A stretch of 64,000 nucleotides of DNA from Oscillospiraceae bacterium (GTDB lineage Bacteria; Bacillota; Clostridia; Oscillospirales; CAG-272), in NCBI GenBank assembly GCA_015064155.1, contig SVST01000001.1:62001-126000 (forward strand). The letters are read 5' to 3'. How positions within the stretch are numbered: the stretch's first letter is position 1; each line of letters begins with the position of its first letter. Positions 24,887-33,613 of this stretch are shown here, one piece after another. The position numbers and the translations under genes are program-made. The notes beneath the pieces are model-generated. The model was not told the DNA's origin, searched no databases, and saw nothing but the letters and a program-made list of their open reading frames with translations.

Positions 24887-25633
24887 TTAAATTTTCTTGC
24901 TTCGTGCTTTTTTTACCCGCGCCCGCAGAATCTTTTTTCGGGTGCTTTGATGGGTGGTAAGCAGCTTGAGTGCCAGTGATATGAGCTTTGACACGTAGAG
25001 GGAGCATTCGATATCAATATTTGCCGAGGTCGCTCCCGAAAGATAATCGGGGGAGATTTCCAGCTCTCCTTCTCGGCTTGGAACACGCTTGAAATGTGTA
25101 TCGATCCATCCCAAGAGAAAGGATGCGCTTTGCAGGACCGTTCCGTAGAGAATCGCCGTTTTCGCGGCATCCTCGGTACCGACGTGAATCTGCATGGCGC
25201 GAATGCGCAAACGAATTTGTCCCTTGGTTTCTTTTCGTAAGGTTTTGAGAAGCTGTAGGATCAGCTCCAAATTTTCGATCAAACGCAAAGGGGAGGACTT
25301 GGATTGCCCGTGCTGTTGGGCTCTTTTTTTCTTTTGCAATGCGCGCACTTTTTTTCGTTCTGCGCGCGTGTGGGCTCTTTGTGCGGCTTTTTTTTGCCGC
25401 CTGAGCTCTCGACGCAAAACCCGTTCGGGATTGCGGCAGCGAGAAAGATTCTTTTTCTTCTTTTCTTCCTTTTTTTTGGTTCGGATGGGAATCGGGATGC
25501 CGCAGATATAAACGGTTATGCGCAGATTCTCACGGTAACGGATCCGCAATTTTGCCCGTCCAAAAGCCAGCAGCAAACCCAAAAGCAGCAGAATCCCACC
25601 CAAAACGGCAAGAATAATCCACAAAACGTTCAT
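24887..25633 (-). CDS. DUF2953 (YtfI-like) membrane protein
   Basis: The 248-residue protein has one N-terminal membrane helix (residues 4-24) and a short beta segment (RIRYRENLRITVYICGIPI). A very basic stretch of about 60 residues follows (KKKEEKKKK, then RAERKKVRALQKKKR), then a C-terminal domain with ILYGTVLQSASFLLGW. This fits the DUF2953 family that accompanies GerW/YtfJ in endospore formers. The basic linker is longer than usual by my judgement. It overlaps scpB by 4 bases, so it is read from the scpA-scpB message. Biochemical function unknown. Confidence 0.75.
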   Translation of the reverse strand: MNVLWIILAVLGGILLLLGLLLAFGRAKLRIRYRENLRITVYICGIPIPIRTKKKEEKKKKNLSRCRNPERVLRRELRRQKKAAQRAHTRAERKKVRALQKKKRAQQHGQSKSSPLRLIENLELILQLLKTLRKETKGQIRLRIRAMQIHVGTEDAAKTAILYGTVLQSASFLLGWIDTHFKRVPSREGELEISPDYLSGATSANIDIECSLYVSKLISLALKLLTTHQSTRKKILRARVKKARSKKI

Positions 25634-26370
25634 TGAGGATCGGGGAGCATCTCTTGCTCGGCTTCTTGCGCGGGTTGTGCGCCGTTTTCAAATACGACGT
25701 CCTCTTCCTCGGAATCGGTAGGCTCTTCATAGTCCTTGGCAGGCATCGGTTCTTCTTCGATCGTCAGCTGTTCACCCGCCTCGGCAAGGTCAGCCTGCGC
25801 GGCGGCAACGCTGAGTGCTTCGGTTGCGGGCAGCTCGTCAAGGGTGTTGATGCCGAATACACGCAAGAATTTATCGGTGGTTACGTAAAGCATCGGACGT
25901 CCCGGGGCATCCAGCCGTCCCGCCGCCTCAATAAGTCCCTTATCCAACAGCGAATTGACGGCATAGGAGCTGTCAACACCGCGCACCAGATCGACAAAGG
26001 AACGGGTAACGGGTTGGTTGTAGGCAACCACGGCAAGCACCTCCATCGAGGATGCTGAAAGGTTGCCGCCGCGACGAATGCCGAGGGCTTCGCGGATATA
26101 GGGAGCATATTGTTCTCTTGTTGTCAACTGACAGGTGGTGGGATACATGAGGAGCTGAATCCCGTGATGGGTATTTTCCTCGTCAAAGCGCTCTGCCATT
26201 TGCCGTACCATCGTTTTGATATCCTTTACACTCAGCGACAAAACCTCGGCAAGCTTATCGTAGCGCATGGGGTAGCCCGCGGCAAAGAGAATCGCCTCAA
26301 TGGCTTGCTCAATTTCCTGCGCGGAGGTCAAGGGCTCCAAAATCGGAGCAGGTGTTTTTTTCGTTTCCAT
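25630..26370 (-). CDS. scpB: ScpB, condensin-complex winged-helix subunit
   Basis: The 246-residue protein has the ScpB core: QAIEAILFAAGYPMRYDKLAEVL, LTTREQYAPYIREALG, and LAVVAYNQPVTRSFVDLVRGVDS. YVTTDKFLRVFGI closes the second winged helix near residue 180. About 65 further residues are acidic (EEEPMPAKDYEEPTDSEEED), beyond the usual family end near 190. ScpB dimers bridge ScpA and SMC to compact and segregate the chromosome. It lies 3 bases after scpA. A 4-base overlap joins the DUF2953 gene. Confidence 0.93.
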   Translation of the reverse strand: METKKTPAPILEPLTSAQEIEQAIEAILFAAGYPMRYDKLAEVLSLSVKDIKTMVRQMAERFDEENTHHGIQLLMYPTTCQLTTREQYAPYIREALGIRRGGNLSASSMEVLAVVAYNQPVTRSFVDLVRGVDSSYAVNSLLDKGLIEAAGRLDAPGRPMLYVTTDKFLRVFGINTLDELPATEALSVAAAQADLAEAGEQLTIEEEPMPAKDYEEPTDSEEEDVVFENGAQPAQEAEQEMLPDPQ

Positions 26371-26373
26371 TGT

Positions 26374-27525
26374 TTACGGCTCCTGTTTGATGTTCAAGTT
26401 TTGGGTGGTACCGTCAAAATCCTTTGATTTTTCCGCCATGGTACGAACGATCTCGTTCATGTCCAGTCCGATATCGTCAAGGATATCCTCGTCATCCTCC
26501 GAAAGCCGATTGTCAAGCAGCTCGGCAATACGCGCTTCTTCCTCAAGATCGCTGTCGTCGTCGGGTACCGCCTCCAAGGCATCAAGAAGCGAGCGTTCTT
26601 GTGCTTCCTTGGCAAGGCGGCGTTCCTCGGCACGCTTGGCACGTTCCTCGGCACGAATGCGCTTCTTTTCGGCAAGCTTTTGCTCGCGAATGATGCGACG
26701 TTGCTCCCGGTGCATCTCCGCCTTGGAGGAAAGGGGAATCGGCTCGCCGTCGTCGTAAACGCGCGGCTTTTTCTCACCCTCGGGAAGCTCCGGCTCCTCG
26801 TTGACCACGAATTTCGTATCGGTTCCGTGAATGACCACGTAATTCTCGGGGTCTTCCTCGATCAGAATCTTCCGAACCTTGATCAGCTCCAAAATTCCGA
26901 GGAAAATGGCAATCATATCGGGAAGCGAGGTTGCATCCGACAGAAGATCCTTCATCGAAGGATTCTTGCGCTTGTTGATGTGATGTAGGATTCCCACGAT
27001 CTTGACCTCAACCGGTACGATGGGCTTTGCAATCATGGGAACAAACACCTGCTTTTCAGCCTTCGGGCGGCTTTCGTTCGCCGCGATGATGCGCCGCACC
27101 GCTGCGCAAAGAGAGGTGACCTGCTGGTCGGCAACGTAGGTGGTGTCTACCGAGATCTCGTCGGTATCCTTGACGAACCGACCGCTGTACCGAGCATAAA
27201 GCGGTGCCATTTTCTGTGCAGCCTGCTTTGCTTGTTGGTAACGGAGAAGGGCATCCGCCAGCTCTGCGCGGGGGTCTTTTTCGTCGGGCTGCAAGCGAGG
27301 CAGGAGCATACTGCTCTTGATGCGCATCAATTCGCTTGCCATCACGATAAATTCACCCGCCAGCTCCATATCCATGCTTTGCGCTTGGCGGATGTACTCC
27401 AAATATTGGTCGCAGATCACGGAAATGGGAATATCCTCAATATTCACTTTGTTTTTCTGGATGAGCATCAGCAAAAGATCCAGAGGACCTTCAAACTGCT
27501 CGATCCGATAGGTGAGGGCTTCCAT
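26374..27525 (-). CDS. scpA: ScpA, condensin kleisin subunit with long charged C-terminal extension
   Basis: The 383-residue protein begins with the kleisin N-terminal region (YRIEQFEGPLDLLLMLIQKNKVNI) that binds the SMC neck. MELAGEFIVMASELMRIKSSMLLP follows. The C-terminal winged helix (MKDLLSDATSLPDMIAIFLGILELIK) ends near residue 235. The family is normally about 250 residues. Here about 130 more follow: a coiled-coil-like basic run (REQKLAEKKRIRAEERAKR) and then an acidic run (PDDDSDLEEEARI). The extension has no similarity I recognise. The scpA-scpB order is standard. Confidence 0.92.
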   Translation of the reverse strand: MEALTYRIEQFEGPLDLLLMLIQKNKVNIEDIPISVICDQYLEYIRQAQSMDMELAGEFIVMASELMRIKSSMLLPRLQPDEKDPRAELADALLRYQQAKQAAQKMAPLYARYSGRFVKDTDEISVDTTYVADQQVTSLCAAVRRIIAANESRPKAEKQVFVPMIAKPIVPVEVKIVGILHHINKRKNPSMKDLLSDATSLPDMIAIFLGILELIKVRKILIEEDPENYVVIHGTDTKFVVNEEPELPEGEKKPRVYDDGEPIPLSSKAEMHREQRRIIREQKLAEKKRIRAEERAKRAEERRLAKEAQERSLLDALEAVPDDDSDLEEEARIAELLDNRLSEDDEDILDDIGLDMNEIVRTMAEKSKDFDGTTQNLNIKQEP

Positions 27526-27559
27526 CAGTCGGTGGATTCCTTTCTGTCAGAATGATAGA

Positions 27560-28300
27560 TTATTTTCCGAGAAGCGGCAAGAAAATGAATTTCAAGGAAA
27601 GATCTTGGATCGGAGTGGCAACCAGTTCGATCAGCTTGTCGGCGATCCATCCGAAGGGGGAGAAATCGAACATGTTGGACAGCACAAGGAGTGCCAGAAG
27701 CGTGCCGAGCATGATCTGACGCTCGTACTTCATCAGTCCGAAATAGTACTTTGTGGGCAAGAAGGTCAGTGCGAAGCGCGAGCCGTCAAAGGGCGGGATC
27801 GGCAACAGATTGAACGCCATCAGGAAGAAATTGAGATATGCGCCCATAAAGCAGATCTGGTAGCCCCAATACGTCATGGTGATGCCTACGGTATCGAGCC
27901 TTGCGAATTTCATCGCAAGGAAGACGTACAAGGAGGACAAGAAGCCGAGCAACAGAGTAAAGATCAGCCCCAAAAGCAGGTTGGCACAAGGACCTGCCAT
28001 GGCAGTCAAAGCCATATCGCGCTTTGGCTTGCGGAAATAGCGGGAATTGATCGGAACCGGCTTTGCCCAACCGAAGCCGACGAGCAGCATACAAAGCGTA
28101 CCCATCGGGTCAAGATGCTTGGCGGGGTTGAGGGTCAAGCGACCGAGATTGTGCGCCGTGGGGTCGCCGCATTTCCACGCTACGTAGCCGTGCGCGGTTT
28201 CATGAATCGAAAGAGCCAAAAGGACGATGGGAAGAGAGAGCAACAGCGAGATCAGAATATCACGCGGACTTCCTCCGCCCGTGAGCATGGACAACAGCAT
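27560..28300 (-). CDS. Site-2 protease family (M50) membrane metalloprotease
   Basis: The 246-residue protein has 5-6 membrane helices. The zinc site is [17 protein letters not shown] (HExxH at about residue 33), and a later [13 protein letters not shown] carries the third zinc-ligand Asp (about 170). This compact form without PDZ or CBS domains is the YwhC/SREBP-like subgroup of S2P proteases. It cleaves membrane proteins inside the bilayer; targets are unknown. It sits between ysxC and scpA on the same strand, a frequent Clostridial arrangement with scpAB. Confidence 0.88.
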   Translation of the reverse strand: MLLSMLTGGGSPRDILISLLLSLPIVLLALSIHETAHGYVAWKCGDPTAHNLGRLTLNPAKHLDPMGTLCMLLVGFGWAKPVPINSRYFRKPKRDMALTAMAGPCANLLLGLIFTLLLGFLSSLYVFLAMKFARLDTVGITMTYWGYQICFMGAYLNFFLMAFNLLPIPPFDGSRFALTFLPTKYYFGLMKYERQIMLGTLLALLVLSNMFDFSPFGWIADKLIELVATPIQDLSLKFIFLPLLGK

Positions 28301-28326
28301 ACGTAAATCCTTTCTTTAACCAAAAA

Positions 28327-28935
28327 TTAAAGTTTCACGTCGGTATACTCGGAAAGCTTTTTCCAAAGGTCATTTTTTCCCTCGCCCTTCAAGGCGGAGT
28401 AGAAGATGATGGGGGTATCTGCGGGGATGTCGGGATGGGCGTGTAAAAGCTCCGCCGATTTTTTTCGCTCGGTTGCGTTGAGCTTATCGCATTTGGTGGC
28501 AACCACCACGAAGGGAAGCTCGGCTTCGCGCAGATAGGAAAGCATCATTTCGTCGTCTGCGGTGGGTCCCACGCGGCTGTCGATGAGCTGAACGACCAGT
28601 GCCAAGCGGTCAAGATTGGGGTTTTGCGTGAAATATCCGTCGGTGAGAGCCGACCATTTCTCCTTATCCTCGGGCTTTCTTTTTGCAAAGCCGTAGCCGG
28701 GGAGATCAACGAGGAACAATTGCTTATCTACGTCGTAAAAGTTGATGGTAATGGTCTTACCGGGGGCAGAGCTGACGCGAGCCAACGATTTTCTGCCGAG
28801 CAGGGAATTGATCAGCGAGCTTTTGCCGACATTGGAGCGTCCCGAAAAAGCAACCTGCGGAACGGGGTCGGTGGGGAATTGCTTGATCAGCCCCGCGCTG
28901 ATTCGCAGATCGACACGGTTGAGATTGAGCGACAT
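28327..28935 (-). CDS. ysxC: YsxC/EngB ribosome-biogenesis GTPase
   Basis: The 202-residue single-domain GTPase has G1 [14 protein letters not shown] (about residue 33), G3 VDLPGYGFAKR (the DxPGYG form specific to this family) and G4 ATKCDKLN (about residue 146). FYSALKGEGKNDL is the G5 region. It assists assembly of the 50S subunit and is essential in Bacillus. It lies 22 bases downstream of lon; the lon-ysxC order is conserved in Firmicutes, which supports the call. Confidence 0.95.
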   Translation of the reverse strand: MSLNLNRVDLRISAGLIKQFPTDPVPQVAFSGRSNVGKSSLINSLLGRKSLARVSSAPGKTITINFYDVDKQLFLVDLPGYGFAKRKPEDKEKWSALTDGYFTQNPNLDRLALVVQLIDSRVGPTADDEMMLSYLREAELPFVVVATKCDKLNATERKKSAELLHAHPDIPADTPIIFYSALKGEGKNDLWKKLSEYTDVKL

Positions 28936-28957
28936 GACAGCGTGTTGCTCCTTTCAT

Positions 28958-31393
28958 TTATTTTTCGTTCAAACGGACTGTGGCGGGATTGGAAACACCA
29001 ATCGGAATGTATTGTGCGGAGGCTGCCGTATCGTGCACTTTGGGAAGTTCCTCCTTGATCGACGGAAGCGGACAAAGGGCTTCGCGAAGCACGTCGGAGG
29101 CGCGCTTGCAGGAAACAAAGCGCAGATTGTCGCGCGCCAATGCGTCGATTTCTTCCAAATCACGCAGATTATCGGAGGGAATCAACACCGTTTTTACTCC
29201 TGCATTGTATGCCGCCATGGTTTTTTCTTTCAGACCTCCGATGGCAAGCACGTTTCCGCGCAGGCTGATTTCTCCCGTCATGGCAATATCACGGCGAACG
29301 GCTCTTCCGGTCAGTGCGCTGACCAGTGCCGTTACCATCGTAACACCGGCAGAGGGACCGTCCTTCGGTACCGCACCCTCGGGGAAGTGAATGTGAATAT
29401 CCTTGGTTTTGTAGAAATCGGCGGGGATGCCGTATTCGGCGGCAATCGAACGCACGAAGCTGACGGCAATTTGTGCCGATTCCTTCATCACGTCACCCAA
29501 GGAGCCGGTCGTTTCGATCTTGCCCGTTCCTTCCAAAACCGCAACCTCTACCTTGAGCATGCTTCCGCCAAGCTCGGTATAGGCAAGACCGTTTACGCAG
29601 CCGATTTCGTCCTCTTCCGAGATCAATTCGGGCAACAGCTTTCTTGCTCCGAGATATCCCTTGACGCTTGCTTGATCGATCACGATCTGCTTTTGTTCTT
29701 CCGAAAGCAGTTTTTTTCCTGCTTTTCTGCAAAGCGTTGCGATGGTACGCTCCAGATTTCGAACACCCGCCTCACGGGTATAGAAATCGATGATTTCCAC
29801 GAGTGCATCGTCGGTGATCTTCAGCTTTCTTCTGTTGAGTCCGTGACGCTTGTACTGCTTGGGAATCAGATGCTCCTTGGCAATCGCCAGCTTTTCGCGC
29901 TTGGTGTAGATTCCCAGCTCGATGATTTCCATTCGATCCATCAGGGGGCGGGGGATGTTGTCAAGTGAGTTGGCGGTTGCGATGAACATACAGTCGGACA
30001 GATCAAAGGGAAGCTCCACGAAATGATCGCGGAAGGACTTGTTTTGCTCGCTGTCCAAGACCTCAAGAAGCGCGGAGGTGGGATCCCCGTGGTTGTCACG
30101 GGTCAATTTATCGATTTCATCCAAAAGAATCAGAGGATTGCGAACCTTTGCCTGCGAAAGAGCCGTGATGATACGACCGGGCATTGCGCCGATGTAGGTT
30201 TTGCGGTGACCTCGGATGTCGGCTTCGTCACGTACACCGCCCAGCGACAAGCGCACGTATTTTCGATTCATGGCGCGCGCAATCGACGCGGCGATCGAGG
30301 TTTTTCCGACACCGGGAGGGCCTACCAAACAAAGAATCTGATTCTTCAAGTCGGGATTGAGCTGCTTGACCGCGATATATTCAACGATACGCTCCTTGAC
30401 CTTTTCCAAGCCCGTATGGTCGGCGTCGAGTACCTTTTGTACGGTATTGCAGTTGACGCGATCCTTGGTCGTTTTCGTCCAAGGAATATCCAGACAGGTA
30501 TCGAGATAGTTGGCAAGCACCGTGGATTCGGCAGAGCCGAACGGTGTTTTGGAAAGACGGTCATTTTCCTTGGTCAGCTTTTCTTCAACCTCTCGCGGCA
30601 GATTTGCCTCACGGATGCGTGCGGCAAATTCCTCTACCTCGCTGCCCTCGCCAAGCTCCTCCTGAATGACCTTGATCTGCTCGCGTAAATAGTATTCGCG
30701 CTGATTGCGGTTCATACGGGCATTGACCCGATGGCGAATCAGGGATTCCTCTTCCATGATCGCAACCTCGGATTCCAGAATCTCCAATACGACCTCTGCG
30801 CGTCGCAGGGGGTCGAAGCATTCCAAAACGGCTTGCTTGTCAAGATTGCGTACGAGAACATTGGCACCGATAAAATCCGAGAGAAGCCCCGGGTCGTCAA
30901 ACAGACGCGCCGTATTGAGCAGATCCTCGCTGTGCGTGGGGAGCATTCCTGCGTTACGTTCCAGTGCTTTCATCAATTCGTGTACGCAGGCTTCACCGCG
31001 CACACCGCCTTTTTCGGGCAACAGGATGGTTTTGCAGAGCAGATCGGCTTCCAAAAGCTCGTCGTTTTTGCGGTAGCGCAGAACGGTTGCACGCAAAAAG
31101 CCTTCGGCAATGATTCGCGTCTGCCCCTCGGGGGTGCGGATCATCTGCTTGATTTTTGCCACCGTTCCCACGTGAAAATAGGGGAAAGGATGCTCGGCAT
31201 TCGACTTTACGGTTGTTTCGTGGTACGACGTTAAAAAAATAAACGACTTTCCGCTGCTTGCCGCGCGTGCCGCCTGTGCGGCCTCCTTGTTGCCAACCTC
31301 AAAGTTGACGGTCATTGAGGGGAACGCAACGGTTCCGCGCAGCGCGATGGCGGGCAGTGTGAGTTCTTCGACTTTTTCGATGTAAGAGGGCAT
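28958..31393 (-). CDS. lon: Lon, ATP-dependent protease La
   Basis: The 811-residue protein has an N-terminal substrate-recognition domain (LPAIALRGTVAFPSMTVNFEVG), a coiled coil (QREYYLREQIKVIQEELGEG), and the AAA+ module. The Walker A is CLVGPPGVGKTSIA (about residue 360) and the Walker B ILLDEID. The protease domain has the catalytic Ser in PKDGPSAGVTM and the catalytic Lys nearby in GLKEKTMAA. It degrades misfolded and regulatory proteins in the cytoplasm. The ATG at 31393 follows GAAAGGA; a longer frame to 31624 would cross the uvrB promoter and is rejected. A TATAAT -10 lies at 31445-31450. Confidence 0.97.
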   Translation of the reverse strand: MPSYIEKVEELTLPAIALRGTVAFPSMTVNFEVGNKEAAQAARAASSGKSFIFLTSYHETTVKSNAEHPFPYFHVGTVAKIKQMIRTPEGQTRIIAEGFLRATVLRYRKNDELLEADLLCKTILLPEKGGVRGEACVHELMKALERNAGMLPTHSEDLLNTARLFDDPGLLSDFIGANVLVRNLDKQAVLECFDPLRRAEVVLEILESEVAIMEEESLIRHRVNARMNRNQREYYLREQIKVIQEELGEGSEVEEFAARIREANLPREVEEKLTKENDRLSKTPFGSAESTVLANYLDTCLDIPWTKTTKDRVNCNTVQKVLDADHTGLEKVKERIVEYIAVKQLNPDLKNQILCLVGPPGVGKTSIAASIARAMNRKYVRLSLGGVRDEADIRGHRKTYIGAMPGRIITALSQAKVRNPLILLDEIDKLTRDNHGDPTSALLEVLDSEQNKSFRDHFVELPFDLSDCMFIATANSLDNIPRPLMDRMEIIELGIYTKREKLAIAKEHLIPKQYKRHGLNRRKLKITDDALVEIIDFYTREAGVRNLERTIATLCRKAGKKLLSEEQKQIVIDQASVKGYLGARKLLPELISEEDEIGCVNGLAYTELGGSMLKVEVAVLEGTGKIETTGSLGDVMKESAQIAVSFVRSIAAEYGIPADFYKTKDIHIHFPEGAVPKDGPSAGVTMVTALVSALTGRAVRRDIAMTGEISLRGNVLAIGGLKEKTMAAYNAGVKTVLIPSDNLRDLEEIDALARDNLRFVSCKRASDVLREALCPLPSIKEELPKVHDTAASAQYIPIGVSNPATVRLNEK

Positions 31394-31444
31394 TGCTTTT
31401 TCCTTTCGGGTATGGGTTTTGCATTTAGACATAATTATTATCAC

Positions 31445-31450
31445 ATTATA
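31445..31450 (-). promoter_or_regulatory. -10 element for lon
   Basis: Minus-strand TATAAT about 52 bases upstream of the lon ATG, with an extended TGG before it. No good -35 is seen, and I find no CIRCE or CtsR-type repeat nearby. Confidence 0.5.
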
Positions 31451-31516
31451 CCATACTTTATTTAAAAAATCCATACTTTTCTCAAAAAATATTATGAAAA
31501 AGTTTTTTCGCGATTC

Positions 31517-31545
31517 TTTACTTGTCGGGGATTTTGTGTTATAAT
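31517..31545 (+). promoter_or_regulatory. Promoter for uvrB-uvrA
   Basis: TTTACT (31517-31522), a 17-base spacer and TATAAT (31540-31545), diverging from lon. No clear LexA/DinR box (GAACnnnnGTTC) is visible. Confidence 0.7.
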
Positions 31546-31581
31546 AAACGGAGATCATCAAACGTCGGGGAGGGATGCGCT

Positions 31582-33585
31582 GTGACGAACGATGCTTTTG
31601 TGTTGAAAAGTGAATATACGCCAACGGGAGATCAGCCGGCAGCGATCGATTCCTTGGCGGAGGGAATTCTCGGTGGAGAACGGATGCAAACGCTTCTCGG
31701 TGTTACGGGATCGGGAAAAACCTTTACCATGGCGAACGTGATTGCCCGCGTCAACCGCCCAACGCTGATTTTGGAGCCCAACAAAACGCTTGCGGCACAG
31801 GTTTGCTCCGAGATGCGCGAGTTTTTCCCCGACGCGGCTGTGGAATATTTCGTGTCCTATTACGACTATTATCAGCCCGAGGCATATATCCCCGGCAAGG
31901 ATATGTATATCGAGAAGGATGCGCTGATCAACGATGAGATCGACCGTCTGCGTCACAGTGCGACCAGTGCGCTGTTCGAACGTCGCGACGTGATTATCGT
32001 CGCATCGGTTTCGTGCATTTATTCCTTGGGTGACCCGAGTGAATACCAAGGGCTTGTGTTGGCGATTCGTCCGGGGTCGCAAATGGGACGGGATATTTTT
32101 ATTCGCAAGCTGGTAGCGAACAGCTACTCCAGAAACGATCTTTCCTTGCAGCGCGACTGCTTTCGCGTCAACGGGGACACGGTGGAGATCATTCCCGCAA
32201 ATATGAACGACAGCGCGCTTCGCGTGGAGTTTTTCGGAGATGAGATCGACCGTATATCGGAGATCAATATTGTTACGGGAGAACTGAAGCGACTTTTGCA
32301 GTATGCCGCCATTTATCCCGCCACGCACTATGCAGTGTCGGATGAAAAGCGAGAGGCGGCACTTGCCGAGATTGAACGCGAGATGTACGCAAGATCGGTT
32401 GAGTTTGAAAAAGAGGGCAAGCTGATCGAATCGCAACGAATTCGCGAGCGTGTGAAGTACGATTTGGAAATGCTGCGCGAGATCGGATTTTGCTCGGGCG
32501 TGGAGAACTATTCCCGCGTGCTTTCGGGAAGACCCGCAGGCTCCACACCGTTTACGCTTTTGGATTATTTTCCCGAGGATTTCGTGATGTTTATCGACGA
32601 ATCGCACGTCACGGTTCCGCAGGTTCGCGGCATGAGTGGCGGCGATACGGCACGCAAGAAAAATTTGGTGGATTACGGCTTCCGTTTGCCGTCGGCTTAC
32701 GATAACCGACCGTTGTTTTTTGAGGAATTTGAGCAAAGTATCCATCAGGTGGTATTTGTCAGTGCCACTCCGGGAGATTATGAAAATGCACACGCGGAGC
32801 GCACGGTGGAGCAGATTATCCGTCCCACGGGATTGCTTGATCCCGAGGTAGAGGTGCGACCCATTGAGGGGCAGGTTGACGATCTGATGGGCGAAATTCG
32901 CGAACGTGTCGCAAAAAACGAGCGTGTTTTGGTAACCACTCTCACCAAAAAGATGGCGGAGGATCTCACCGAATATTTCGAAACCAACGGCATCCGCGTG
33001 CGATATATCCACTTCAACGTGGAAACCATCGAGCGTATGGAGATTATCCGTGACCTGCGCATGGGTGTCTTTGACGTGCTTGTTGGAATTAACCTGCTTC
33101 GCGAGGGCTTGGATATTCCCGAGGTGTCGCTGGTTGCCATTTTGGATGCCGACAAGGAGGGCTTTTTGCGTTCGACGCGCTCCTTGATCCAAACGGTCGG
33201 ACGTGCGGCGCGAAATGCCGAGGGTAAAGTGATTATGTATGCCGATTCGGTGACCGCATCCATGCGCTCCGCCATCGAAGAAACCAATCGCCGCCGTGCC
33301 ATTCAGGATGCCTACAACAAAGAAAACGGTATCGTTCCCACCACGGTTGTCAAGGGAATTCGCGACATCATCGAGGTCGGTACGACCGAGGAAAAAGACG
33401 GAAAACGCCGCAAAAACGCAACTACGGATCGCAAATTGAGCAAGTCCGAGCTGGAAAAGCGGATCGCCGAGCTGACCGCCGAAATGAAGCGTGCGGCGCA
33501 AAAGCTGGAGTTCGAGCAAGCCGCTTTTTTGCGGGACGAAATTGCTCGGTTGCGTGAAACAAACGGCTCGTCCAAAAAACGCTGA
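31582..33585 (+). CDS. uvrB: UvrB, excinuclease ABC subunit B
   Basis: The 667-residue helicase-like protein has Walker [16 protein letters not shown] (about residue 40) and the damage-probing beta-hairpin [12 protein letters not shown] (about residue 93). [12 protein letters not shown] is the DEAD-like Walker [16 protein letters not shown] and QTVGRAARN form motifs V-VI, and a C-terminal UVR motif binds UvrC. It verifies lesions delivered by UvrA. The GTG at 31582 with GGGGAGG 8 bases upstream gives the family start ([14 protein letters not shown]); the in-frame ATG at 31522 lies within the promoter. uvrA follows after 28 bases. Confidence 0.97.
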   Translation: MTNDAFVLKSEYTPTGDQPAAIDSLAEGILGGERMQTLLGVTGSGKTFTMANVIARVNRPTLILEPNKTLAAQVCSEMREFFPDAAVEYFVSYYDYYQPEAYIPGKDMYIEKDALINDEIDRLRHSATSALFERRDVIIVASVSCIYSLGDPSEYQGLVLAIRPGSQMGRDIFIRKLVANSYSRNDLSLQRDCFRVNGDTVEIIPANMNDSALRVEFFGDEIDRISEINIVTGELKRLLQYAAIYPATHYAVSDEKREAALAEIEREMYARSVEFEKEGKLIESQRIRERVKYDLEMLREIGFCSGVENYSRVLSGRPAGSTPFTLLDYFPEDFVMFIDESHVTVPQVRGMSGGDTARKKNLVDYGFRLPSAYDNRPLFFEEFEQSIHQVVFVSATPGDYENAHAERTVEQIIRPTGLLDPEVEVRPIEGQVDDLMGEIRERVAKNERVLVTTLTKKMAEDLTEYFETNGIRVRYIHFNVETIERMEIIRDLRMGVFDVLVGINLLREGLDIPEVSLVAILDADKEGFLRSTRSLIQTVGRAARNAEGKVIMYADSVTASMRSAIEETNRRRAIQDAYNKENGIVPTTVVKGIRDIIEVGTTEEKDGKRRKNATTDRKLSKSELEKRIAELTAEMKRAAQKLEFEQAAFLRDEIARLRETNGSSKKR

Positions 33586-33613
33586 CCGTTATTTTGATAG
33601 ACAGGAGTTTTTT

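Noticed and set aside
28742-29968. 408-codon plus-strand open frame across ysxC and lon
   Set aside because: Antisense to the lon protease domain and ysxC; no recognisable domain.
31394-31581. Heat-shock operator for lon (CIRCE or CtsR box)
   Set aside because: No TTAGCACTC-N9-GAGTGCTAA or GGTCAAA direct repeats found in the region.
31558-33519. 653-codon open frame on the minus strand across uvrB
   Set aside because: It is antisense to an unmistakable UvrB; such shadows come from codon bias and the product shows no family motifs.
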